DNA from: Bacteroidia bacterium
GTDB lineage: Bacteria > Bacteroidota > Bacteroidia > B-17B0 > Aurantibacillaceae
Assembly (NCBI GenBank): GCA_016787445.1
Contig: JAEUTQ010000043.1
Location: forward strand, 1 to 64,000
DNA length: 64,000 nt
Direction of reading: 5' to 3'
Below are positions 17,074-25,188 of this stretch, in pieces (within the stretch, counting starts at the first letter, position 1; each line of letters starts with the position of its first letter). Both the position numbers and the translations under genes were made by a program. The notes beneath the pieces are model-generated. The model saw only the letters and a program-made list of their open reading frames with translations, ran no database searches and had not been told where the DNA came from.

Positions 17074-17123
17074 ATAACCATGTTTCCTTAAACACAAACA
17101 TTAAATAAAAACAACATGGTTAT
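17074..17123 (+). promoter_or_regulatory. Inverted repeat between sigma factor and its downstream gene
   Basis: ATAACCATGTT (17074-17084) and AACATGGTTAT (17113-17123) are perfect 11-base complements with a 28-base loop, followed by the palindrome CCATATGG (17125-17132). There is no T-run, so it is not a terminator. An operator or an mRNA hairpin adjusting expression of the second gene are both possible. Confidence 0.45.
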
Positions 17124-17157
17124 ACCATATGGCCTTTAAGAAACAAATTATAAACAC

Positions 17158-18777
17158 ATGAAAAAGGATTTACACGAATTCGAAAGCAAGTTAAAGCAGA
17201 AACTCGATAATGCTGAGTTTCCGTTTGATGAACAAAACTGGGAAAAGGCCCGCGCCATGATTGATGCCTCGCGCAGTAACAACAGGCCTAAATGGATATT
17301 TTTCCTTTCAGGAATAGCCTTAATTGTTAGTCTTGGTGTTGTTTACTATGCACAAAGCGGCAGCTCACAAAACGAGCAACCGCTTTTGGCGTTAAACGAT
17401 GTGAGAAATAATGAGAATAAACTTCAACCTTCCGATATGCAAACCGTAAATCCTGCAGCATCTGAAGTTGAATCTAATTCTATTAACGAAAATTCATCTC
17501 ATTCAAATAGTGCACTGTCAAATATAAATAGCACAGAAAACAATACGTCAAGCTTAAACGAAAAGCATAAAAAATCCTTTGGAGGTAAATCTTCAACTGA
17601 TGTTCAGCAAACGGAATTAACGAGTGATAAAGTAAAATCGAGTAACAACACAACTACTGAGAATACGACTAACACAAGTTCATCCAATTCTGGTTCATCT
17701 AATTCTTCGAACCCTGGCAATCAGGGTTCCGGTTCTACTTCACCTAACGGAACAGCTGCCGGAAAGGAAAGTTCTGAAACTATCAAGCTTGCTAAATCTG
17801 AAAAACCAAAAAGCACTACGCAAACTGAAATTCCTGTTATACTAGGCAGTAATTTAAGTGCCCCAAATAAAAATAACACTGTAATAATTTCAGAAAACAA
17901 AGGCGATAACAGTAACCGTGAAGGCAACTTAAAATCGGAAGGAACAGTTGTAATGACCAATAACATTTCCGGTAACGATTCGAAGGTAACCGACTCCTTA
18001 GCGGCAGTTGTAACAAAAGATGTCATTGAAACGGGCTCTGCTATTGCCGATACAAACAATACACTAGCACCGGTAGTGGCCAAAGTAGATAGCTCGTCAA
18101 CTGCCAGCGACCTAAATCTTGCTTCTTCGGTTAAACCAAAAATCCGTCCGAAGTTTTTATTTGCGGAAGCTGGTGCTACTTATTTATTTGGCTGGAATGT
18201 AAATGGCAGTCAGGAAGCTAATGGTTTCAATGCAGTGGCAGGAATCAACTATCAGCAATATATCAGTCCTAAAGTTTCTTTAACTGCAGGTTTACAATAC
18301 AACAGCATTGGTAATTTATGCAATAGTACCTACACCGCCAGTACAACCGAATATAATTTTGGTGTACAACGTGATGTAACTGCTATTAAATACATACGCG
18401 TACATTACATTTCTGTGCCAATTAAATTGGGTGTTGATTTGGGCAAAAACAATACCATTGGTTTTGGTGCAAACACCGGATTCTTATTAAATAGCGATAG
18501 TCAGACTGAAAAATACCGCACCAATAACGCAGAGCCGATGAACGAGAGCAATCGTTTAAGCACAAAGAAAGAAACCGGTTATGTAACAGGGTTTAACAGT
18601 TTAGATATTCAGGCATCTGTGTTTTACCGCCGCCGTATTTACAAAGGCTTAAGCGCGAATGCTGAGTTTATTTACGGCTTTACAGATATTAAGAAAAACG
18701 ATCATTTTAAAAACAATACAAACGAAAGAGCCATGGGTGTTAAATTTACACTATGTCTCGATTTATTTAAAAAGTAA
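17158..18777 (+). CDS. Membrane-anchored, linker-containing outer-membrane beta-barrel protein
   Basis: 539 residues with three parts. Residues 1-45 are charged, helical and signal-less (FESKLKQKLDNAEFPFDEQNW). Residues 46-65 are one hydrophobic segment. Residues 66 to about 330 are low-complexity Ser/Asn/Thr-rich linker. About 331-539 alternate as a porin-like beta barrel (FLFAEAGATYLFGW onward). This suggests a cytoplasmic tip, an inner-membrane anchor, a periplasm-spanning linker and an outer-membrane barrel. Position after an ECF sigma gene suggests the tip holds or senses the sigma factor; that is inference. Confidence 0.75.
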   Translation: MKKDLHEFESKLKQKLDNAEFPFDEQNWEKARAMIDASRSNNRPKWIFFLSGIALIVSLGVVYYAQSGSSQNEQPLLALNDVRNNENKLQPSDMQTVNPAASEVESNSINENSSHSNSALSNINSTENNTSSLNEKHKKSFGGKSSTDVQQTELTSDKVKSSNNTTTENTTNTSSSNSGSSNSSNPGNQGSGSTSPNGTAAGKESSETIKLAKSEKPKSTTQTEIPVILGSNLSAPNKNNTVIISENKGDNSNREGNLKSEGTVVMTNNISGNDSKVTDSLAAVVTKDVIETGSAIADTNNTLAPVVAKVDSSSTASDLNLASSVKPKIRPKFLFAEAGATYLFGWNVNGSQEANGFNAVAGINYQQYISPKVSLTAGLQYNSIGNLCNSTYTASTTEYNFGVQRDVTAIKYIRVHYISVPIKLGVDLGKNNTIGFGANTGFLLNSDSQTEKYRTNNAEPMNESNRLSTKKETGYVTGFNSLDIQASVFYRRRIYKGLSANAEFIYGFTDIKKNDHFKNNTNERAMGVKFTLCLDLFKK

Positions 18778-18786
18778 GAACGAATA

Positions 18787-19905
18787 ATGAAGCCAAAACA
18801 CCTGTTCCTTTTAATCGCAGTAAGCCCCGCTCTATTAACGAACTGTAAGAAAAAGGAATTACCCACCGACAACGAAACCAACGACCCGCAGTTTTATTTT
18901 TCTGCGCAAGTAAACAACGTACCTGTTCAATTAAAAGCAGGCGTTGATAATTATTATATGTACTCGTCGTATGAGCAAGATGTAAATAATTTATATGGAT
19001 TTAAAGCCAATTTAAAATCGCACAATTGCAGCGGTGTTTGTCCAAACAGCATCGAGATACAAATTAATGATCATCGCATCAGCACATTTAACGGAACCTC
19101 CGGCGCCGATTCGGCTTTCATGTATAAATATTATCCGTTAATGGCTGGTAATCCAATGCCGGTGTTACACAATGTTCAGTTTTATTCACTCTTCAATAAA
19201 TATTCTACCAATTACTTATGGAACTTTGGGGATGGCGCTACTTCTACCATGCCTAACACATCCCATGTTTTCAGAACCGGACAATACAATGTTTGTTTAA
19301 GTGTTCAGGATACCGCAGGTTGCACGAACTCTGTATGTAACATGCAAAGTTTCGGAAATACCGGTGCTGATTGCCGTACTTCCATTACCGCCAGCTCTAC
19401 TTCTACTCTTACCGCAACATTTACGCATTCCACCTTAGGTGTGCCGCCTTATAATTTCTTATGGAATTTCGGTGATGGTAATACATCCAACATGGCTATT
19501 CCTTCGCATAGCTACGCATTGCAAGGACGATACCCGGTAAGTTTACGCGTTATTGATGCAGCGAATGATACTGCCTTCGCTCATTTGAATTACTTAACGC
19601 CAAACGGACTCGATTGCACCACCAATTATTTAATAGTTGGTGTAACCCCGATCCAAAATCCTAAAGGTTATTCTAATATTATTATTAAATATACCGATGC
19701 GGCAGGTAATGTTTATTCTTCTGATGATTTCGGTCAACCTGCAAACAGTTATTTTAAAATTGTTGGCGTAGAGAATTATGAGAACAATGGTAACGGACAA
19801 AAAACAAAGAAGTTAACCTTAGAGTTTAGCTGTAAGGTATTCAGTGCAACAGGTTCATTAACAATCGAAAAAGCTAAAGCTGTTGTTGCCGTTGCTTATA
19901 AGTAA
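18787..19905 (+). CDS. PKD-domain lipoprotein
   Basis: 372 residues with a lipobox LTNC (C20) after a short signal. An N-terminal beta region (about 35-110) of unknown fold is followed by two PKD domains, each marked by WNFGDG (145-150 and 226-231), and a C-terminal beta region of about 90 residues. PKD domains are immunoglobulin-like adhesion or spacer modules of surface proteins. It starts nine bases after the barrel gene and may belong to the same operon, making it a possible partner of that envelope system. Confidence 0.82.
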   Translation: MKPKHLFLLIAVSPALLTNCKKKELPTDNETNDPQFYFSAQVNNVPVQLKAGVDNYYMYSSYEQDVNNLYGFKANLKSHNCSGVCPNSIEIQINDHRISTFNGTSGADSAFMYKYYPLMAGNPMPVLHNVQFYSLFNKYSTNYLWNFGDGATSTMPNTSHVFRTGQYNVCLSVQDTAGCTNSVCNMQSFGNTGADCRTSITASSTSTLTATFTHSTLGVPPYNFLWNFGDGNTSNMAIPSHSYALQGRYPVSLRVIDAANDTAFAHLNYLTPNGLDCTTNYLIVGVTPIQNPKGYSNIIIKYTDAAGNVYSSDDFGQPANSYFKIVGVENYENNGNGQKTKKLTLEFSCKVFSATGSLTIEKAKAVVAVAYK

Positions 19906-20010
19906 TCGACATTAAAAAAACGACCACTTATTAAGCCAAAGCTATCCTTGGAATGAAAACTGATTTTTAAATGAGTAAATAAAATAAATTAGTCTCCATA
20001 AATATCAACC

Positions 20011-21423
20011 ATGAAAAAAAATTACTTTCTTTTAATTCTATTTATTGCCTTATCCATTCGATTGAATTCTCAATGTAATGCTTCATTTAATTATACAGTT
20101 GGAGCAAACGGTAATGTAACATTTAGTAGTACTTCAACAGGAACAAATAGTATTACACACTATGGATGGTCTTTTGGAGATGGCGGACAAACCGGTGGCA
20201 TTGCTTCAAGTACGGTTAATCACACATATTTAAATAATGGTGCCTTTACTGCCACTTTAACCATACAGGATTCTTTATTTGTGTGTTATAGCAGTGTTGC
20301 CGTTACTTTAACTGTTACCACTGCGCCTTGTACTGGTTCAGTTTCCATTTTCTCAACGCCACTCCCAAGTGGAGTTTATGGCTTCTCAACACCAACAGGA
20401 CCTTCGTTCGCCTTTAACACATCTTATACATGGAATTATGGCGATGGTAATTTTTCAAATGGTTTAGGATTAAGTTCAGTATCGCACACTTACATGGCTT
20501 CCGGTAATTATACCGTAACATTAAGCGTTACTGATCCGTTTTCTATTTGTACTTATACCACGAGTACAGTTGTAACTGTGAGTGTCGCTCCTTGTAATGT
20601 GAATTCAAACTTCACCTATTCTACCGGTTCAAACGGACTGGTCACATTCAATAACACAACAACAGGAACAACTGCTACCACAAATTATTTATGGAACTTC
20701 GGTGATGGAGGTTTTTCAACACTCATGAATCCAAGTCACACCTATACCGCTAACGGTACTTACACCGTAAGTCTGATAGCGTCAGATTCTATTTCCTTCT
20801 TTTGCCAAAGCGCATTTACAACAACCGTTCTGGTCAACTCCATTCCGTGCCTTGCTGTATCTAATTTCACAGTTAGTAAAGACAGCTCTATGGCCTTTAC
20901 GTGGAATGCTTACGCAAATTATAATCCAAATACTGTTAGCGCTATGTGGAATTGGGGTGATGGAAATACAAGTTTTGGTTTATATCCTGCGCACACTTAT
21001 TCTGCCGCCGGATTTTATAATATATGTTTAACCGTAACCGTAAATTGTTTAAGCGGACCTCTCACCTCAAGTACCTGTGTGAATACCAATATTTATAAAA
21101 TGAGCGGCAACAACGCATTAATCTATTTAAATGTAAAACCCGCATCACTTTTATCAGTTAATGAACCAATATCTATTCCGGAACAATTAATTGTAAGTCC
21201 AAACCCTACTTCTGGCCAAATAACTCTTCAAACAAACACAACGGTAAGTTCTACAGAAATTTATGTATATAATTTATTGGGAGAATTGGTTTACAAAAAA
21301 GAAGCAGAAGTAATTAACGGAGAAATTCATATGGAATTGCCATCTCAGGAGTTACAATCCGGTAGTTATTTTCTTAAACTTAAAGACCATTCACTTTCTC
21401 AGAAAATAATACTAATCAAGTAA
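20011..21423 (+). CDS. Multi-PKD protein with T9SS type A sorting domain
   Basis: 470 residues. A signal peptide ends near residue 20 (RLNSQC). Four PKD-like repeats follow, marked WSFGDGG (53-59), WNYGDG (141-146), WNFGDG (228-233) and WNWGDG (313-318). The end, about residues 392-470 (IVSPNPTSGQITL to IILIK), is a classic type A sorting domain, which directs export through the type IX system and anchoring at the surface. It is a likely adhesin or structural surface protein. It is 105 bases after the PKD lipoprotein and is followed by two terminators. Confidence 0.9.
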   Translation: MKKNYFLLILFIALSIRLNSQCNASFNYTVGANGNVTFSSTSTGTNSITHYGWSFGDGGQTGGIASSTVNHTYLNNGAFTATLTIQDSLFVCYSSVAVTLTVTTAPCTGSVSIFSTPLPSGVYGFSTPTGPSFAFNTSYTWNYGDGNFSNGLGLSSVSHTYMASGNYTVTLSVTDPFSICTYTTSTVVTVSVAPCNVNSNFTYSTGSNGLVTFNNTTTGTTATTNYLWNFGDGGFSTLMNPSHTYTANGTYTVSLIASDSISFFCQSAFTTTVLVNSIPCLAVSNFTVSKDSSMAFTWNAYANYNPNTVSAMWNWGDGNTSFGLYPAHTYSAAGFYNICLTVTVNCLSGPLTSSTCVNTNIYKMSGNNALIYLNVKPASLLSVNEPISIPEQLIVSPNPTSGQITLQTNTTVSSTEIYVYNLLGELVYKKEAEVINGEIHMELPSQELQSGSYFLKLKDHSLSQKIILIK

Positions 21424-21548
21424 TTATAAATTTTTCTGTTATTTTTTTAATCTTCACCCAACCTTTCAAAAACTACTGGCGTATAGGTTATTAATGATGG
21501 TAAAATACGGTTGGCCATTCATAAATAAATAATCTGATACCAACCAAC

Positions 21549-21584
21549 AAAAAAGCTGCCTTTGGGGATGGAGGCAGCTTTTTT
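21549..21584. terminator. Bidirectional terminator after the PKD/T9SS gene
   Basis: AAAAAAGCTGCC and GGCAGCTTTTTT pair over a 12-base loop, giving T-runs on both strands. Confidence 0.85.
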
Positions 21585-21613
21585 AAACGAATGCTCTTAT
21601 TGTTTTGTTAGTG

Positions 21614-21644
21614 AAAAAGCCCGGTGTTTGTTCCGGGCTTTTTT
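21614..21644. terminator. Second tandem terminator
   Basis: AAAAAGCCCGG and CCGGGCTTTTT pair over an 8-base loop. It lies 30 bases after the first terminator and only seven bases before the left end of the structured element. Confidence 0.85.
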
Positions 21645-21650
21645 ATTTTT

Positions 21651-22099
21651 ACTTTTTTCCTTGATGAAAAAAGTAAACAAAAAAATCAAGACGCCGAAAG
21701 GCATTGCGGCGGTAGCCGCACCGTTCCAAAAAGCAGGCCCCAACTCGGCAGTGCCGAGCCGGGAGACCCCACCCTGCTTTTTGTTCACTATGCTGCCCGG
21801 CGTCGGTTCCTCCAATTAGCATTTTACTCCATTTTATCTGAACATTCCCAATATTCAACAGTACTCCATTCGGAGGCATCCTCGAAGACGATATTACCGA
21901 AAACCGGCCTCATTTTATCCGGTTTTTTATGCGCAACAAATTGCGTTAAGCCAAATGGGAAGCTCCGCAGGCGGGCCAAGGAGATCACCCATTTGGTAGC
22001 AATTTGTAAGCATAAAAAATTATGACCGTAGGGAGTAAAGGATAAAATGAAGCCTTGATTTCTTTTGTTTCTTTTCTGCATCAAGGCAGAAAAGAAAGT
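21651..22099. mobile_element. Non-coding element with terminal inverted repeats and two nested cruciform cores
   Basis: The left end (21651-21690) and the reverse complement of the right end (22054-22099) match over about 40 bases with small gaps, both running ACTTT...CTTGATG...AACAAAA...ATCAAG. Each end also folds on itself: ACTTTTTTC/GAAAAAAGT on the left, TTTCTTTTCTGC/GCAGAAAAGAAA (12 bp perfect) on the right. Core 1 (21690-21804) nests GACGCCG/CGGCGTC around TGCGGC/GCCGCA, AAAAAGCAGG/CCTGCTTTTT and CTCGGC/GCCGAG. Core 2 (21910-22050) nests five stems. Core 1 is richer in GC than its surroundings. No transposase is encoded; it may be a MITE-like element or a structured RNA locus. Confidence 0.65.
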
Positions 22100-22153
22100 A
22101 AATAATACAATTACATCTTCTAATATTTCCCTAGGCAAATAAGCTAAAATCCC

Positions 22154-22161
22154 TATTTTTG
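22154..22161 (+). promoter_or_regulatory. -7 promoter box for glyS
   Basis: TATTTTTG fits TAnnTTTG, 19 bases before the ATG. Only a weak TTTC stands near -33. Confidence 0.4.
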
Positions 22162-22180
22162 TGGCTCAAAGTTTATTAGC

Positions 22181-23722
22181 ATGTCACAGAAGCCTGAAGA
22201 TTTTTTTAAGAATGTTATCTCTCATTGTAAAGAGTACGGTTATATTTTCCCATCCAGCGAAATTTACGACGGACTAAGCGCCGTTTACGATTATGGTCAA
22301 TATGGTGCCGAATTAAAGAAAAACATCCGTGAATACTGGTGGCGCGCCATGGTGCAAATGCACGAAAACATTGTTGGTATCGATGCGGCCATTTTCATGC
22401 ACCCTACCACTTGGAAAGCCAGCGGACACGTAGATGCTTTTAACGACCCTTTAATCGATAACAAAGACAGTAAAAAACGCTACCGTGCTGATGTGCTTAT
22501 TGAAGAGCATGTGGTTAAGATTGAAGATAAGATTAATAAAGAAGTTGAAAAGGCGGCGAAACGCTTCGAGAATTTTGATGAAGCCATGTTCAGGAGCACC
22601 AATGCACGTGTAAAGGAATATCAGGATAAAATTGACAGCATTAATAACCGTTTTAAAAACGCCATGGACAAAGGCGATTTAGCGGAAGTGAAACAGATTA
22701 TTGTTGACTGTGAAATTGTTTGTCCGATTAGCGGAAGCCGTAATTGGACGGACGTTAGACAGTTTAATTTAATGTTCTCAACCAGCATGGGCTCGGTAGC
22801 TGAAGAAGGTAACACCATTTATCTTCGTCCTGAAACTGCACAGGGTATTTTCGTTAACTTCCTGAATGTGCAAAAAACAGGACGCATGAAAATTCCGTTT
22901 GGTATTGCTCAAACCGGTAAAGCTTTCCGTAATGAGATTGTTGCCCGTCAGTTTATTTTCCGCATGCGCGAATTCGAACAAATGGAAATGCAATTTTTTG
23001 TTCGTCCGGGTACTGAAATGGAATGGTACGAATACTGGAAAAAAGCCCGTTTAAAATGGCATCAAAGTTTAGGATTAGGGAATGAAAAATATAAGTATCA
23101 CGACCATTTAAAACTGGCGCATTATGCTAACGCTGCTTGCGATATTGAATTTGCTTTTCCATTTGGATTTAAAGAATTAGAAGGCATTCACTCACGCACC
23201 GATTTCGATTTAAAACAACACGAACAATTCAGCGGAAAAAAATTACAATACTTCGATCCTGAATTAAATCAGAATTATGTGCCTTATGTTGTAGAAACAT
23301 CTGTTGGTCTGGATCGTTTATTCTTAGCCATCTTAAGCGCAGGATTAAAAGAAGAAGAACTGGAAGGCGGAGATAAGCGCACCGTATTAAACTTACCTCC
23401 TGCTCTCGCCCCAATAAAAGCAGCCATTTTACCATTAGTGAAAAAGGACGGCTTACCGGAATTAGCAGAGAAAATCATGAAAGAATTAATGTTCGATCAT
23501 ATCGTAACTTACGACGAAAAAGATACTGTAGGTCGCCGTTACAGACGACAAGATGCCATTGGTACACCGTATTGCATTACGGTTGATCATGATAGTTTAA
23601 ATGACAACAGTGTAACGATTCGCGAACGTGATACCATGAAACAAGAACGCGTAAAAATCAGCGAACTTGCCAGAATTCTTGATGAAAAAGTAAGTCTGAA
23701 AAGTTTACTCAAACAATTATAA
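22181..23722 (+). CDS. glyS: Glycine--tRNA ligase (single-chain, class II)
   Basis: 513 residues, alpha2-type GlyRS as in Bacteroidota and eukaryotes. Class II features are present: IYLRPETAQGIFVNF near motif 2, then FRNEIVARQFIFRMREFEQMEM in sense as the motif 2 loop region, and a C-terminal anticodon-binding domain (about 400-513). It charges tRNA-Gly in the cytoplasm. It stands alone with its own -7 box and a terminator at 23751. Confidence 0.97.
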   Translation: MSQKPEDFFKNVISHCKEYGYIFPSSEIYDGLSAVYDYGQYGAELKKNIREYWWRAMVQMHENIVGIDAAIFMHPTTWKASGHVDAFNDPLIDNKDSKKRYRADVLIEEHVVKIEDKINKEVEKAAKRFENFDEAMFRSTNARVKEYQDKIDSINNRFKNAMDKGDLAEVKQIIVDCEIVCPISGSRNWTDVRQFNLMFSTSMGSVAEEGNTIYLRPETAQGIFVNFLNVQKTGRMKIPFGIAQTGKAFRNEIVARQFIFRMREFEQMEMQFFVRPGTEMEWYEYWKKARLKWHQSLGLGNEKYKYHDHLKLAHYANAACDIEFAFPFGFKELEGIHSRTDFDLKQHEQFSGKKLQYFDPELNQNYVPYVVETSVGLDRLFLAILSAGLKEEELEGGDKRTVLNLPPALAPIKAAILPLVKKDGLPELAEKIMKELMFDHIVTYDEKDTVGRRYRRQDAIGTPYCITVDHDSLNDNSVTIRERDTMKQERVKISELARILDEKVSLKSLLKQL

Positions 23723-23750
23723 AACCGAAGAGTCAATTATAAACATTCAA

Positions 23751-23782
23751 AAAAAAGGAGTCTTAGTCAAGGCTCCTTTTTT
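23751..23782 (+). terminator. Terminator after glyS
   Basis: AAAAAAGGAG (23751-23760) pairs with CTCCTTTTTT (23773-23782), and the T-run continues. Confidence 0.85.
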
Positions 23783-23901
23783 ATTTTAAATTGAAAGTAA
23801 GGCTTACTAAATCAGCCTTCTGTTTTAGATTCATCAATAAAAACAGCATGAACTCGTATAAATCTCAGGTTTAATTGTATTTTTAATGCATAAAACTAAA
23901 A

Positions 23902-23917
23902 GGTTGTTAAAACAACC
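23902..23917. promoter_or_regulatory. Perfect inverted repeat upstream of the desaturase (candidate operator)
   Basis: GGTTGTT-AA-AACAACC is a perfect 7-2-7 palindrome ending 15 bases before the desaturase ATG. It has no T-run. The position suits a repressor site; the regulator is unknown. Confidence 0.45.
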
Positions 23918-23932
23918 ATACTTAAATAAAGC

Positions 23933-25027
23933 ATGGACTATAAAGACGTAAAATATAAAAAGGAAGAAAAAGACAGTTTTTTTTATACCGTTAACAAACG
24001 CGTAAATGATTATTTCGTTTCCAATAAAATTTCCAAAAAAACTAACGCCTTTGGCATTTTTAAAGCAATTCTTTTTCTAGCAGCATTTGCCGTAACCTAT
24101 ACGTTTATCTTACGTGCAAATGGTAATTCACCATTACTTTTAACTTGCTTTGCTTTGTTGGGATTTATACAAATTTGCCTGGTGCTTAATCTCGGGCATG
24201 AAGGTGTACACAGTTCTTTTTCTAATAACAGAATCATTAATCATCTTTTCACATATACCTTTGATTTGTTAGGTTCTTCCGGTTATTTATGGAAAATGCG
24301 TCATGTTTATTCGCATCACCCAAATCCGATGGTGCCTGAGCATGACGTGGATATACAGCAAACAGGCATGTTAACATTTCAACCGCTTGAAAATCCTCCA
24401 CCAAGTTATAAATACCAAAAAATTTACGCGCCTATACTTTATTGTTTTTATTCGTTGAATGCTATTTTGAGAAGAGACTGGACCGATTTCTTTTCTTATA
24501 AAATCGGATCTAAAGAAGTTAAGCACTCTAGAGGGCAAGTGATTTCATTCATAGTTTCGAAAATTATTTATTTCAGCTATGCTCTTATTCTTCCATTAAT
24601 TTTTTCGGGATGCAACTGGCCAATCGTTTTGTTAGGATTCTTTTTCATGCATGTTGTGGCAAGTTTAGCAGCGGCAACAGCATTGTTTCCCGCTCATTTA
24701 TATGAGGAATCTATTTTTCCGGAGCCGGATAAAAATGGCGACATGTCTTCCACATGGGCCGAGCATCAAATGAGTGTAACCATGGATTTTGGTACTAAAT
24801 GGCCATTTGCAAGTTTCTTTTTTGGAGGGATTAACTACCACGCGGTACATCATTTGTTTCCTGCTATGGCACATGTTCATTTTCCGGAAGTAAGAAAAAT
24901 TATGGTTGAAACAGCTGCCGAATACGCTATTCCATATCGCCATATGCCAACCTTATCACAGGCCATGGTTTCGCACTGGAAACTTCTTCGAAAGAACGGC
25001 GTAGCGCAATTGAATGAGATTTTTTAA
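23933..25027 (+). CDS. Membrane fatty acid desaturase
   Basis: 364 residues with all three histidine boxes: HEGVH (89-93), HVYSHH (124-129) and HAVHH (303-307), which bind the di-iron centre. Hydrophobic pairs around 43-90 and 205-250 are the usual membrane hairpins. The enzyme introduces a double bond into a membrane acyl chain using oxygen and reduced electron carriers. The HxxHH third box places it with acyl-lipid/linoleoyl-CoA-type desaturases; regioselectivity cannot be told. It is a single gene with a palindrome upstream that may control it. Confidence 0.93.
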   Translation: MDYKDVKYKKEEKDSFFYTVNKRVNDYFVSNKISKKTNAFGIFKAILFLAAFAVTYTFILRANGNSPLLLTCFALLGFIQICLVLNLGHEGVHSSFSNNRIINHLFTYTFDLLGSSGYLWKMRHVYSHHPNPMVPEHDVDIQQTGMLTFQPLENPPPSYKYQKIYAPILYCFYSLNAILRRDWTDFFSYKIGSKEVKHSRGQVISFIVSKIIYFSYALILPLIFSGCNWPIVLLGFFFMHVVASLAAATALFPAHLYEESIFPEPDKNGDMSSTWAEHQMSVTMDFGTKWPFASFFFGGINYHAVHHLFPAMAHVHFPEVRKIMVETAAEYAIPYRHMPTLSQAMVSHWKLLRKNGVAQLNEIF

Positions 25028-25188
25028 ACCATAAGTAAGAATCCTGTTTTCTTATTTTTAATACTACGAGTTGATTTTACAATTTAAAGTAAGACACTAA
25101 TTAACTTTTCTTTTAAATAATTAACGGTTACGGATTAAGGTAATCTATATCTTTATTCACATCGTTTTCTAATCTGCGATTTTCAAAA

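Larger units (their letters stand above)
21424..22180. other. Gene-free stretch: terminators, TIR-bounded structured element, glyS promoter
   Basis: I find no credible gene in these 757 bases. Overlapping frames exist on both strands, but they are arginine/proline-rich or cross palindromes and have no family resemblance. Contents in order: tandem terminators (21549-21584, 21614-21644), the inverted-repeat element (21651-22099), and a -7 box for glyS (22154-22161). Confidence 0.8.

Noticed and set aside
21562-22138. Several overlapping open frames on both strands in the structured element
   Set aside because: They run through perfect palindromes and terminators, overlap each other on both strands, and show no domain or normal composition; the palindromes explain the lack of stops.
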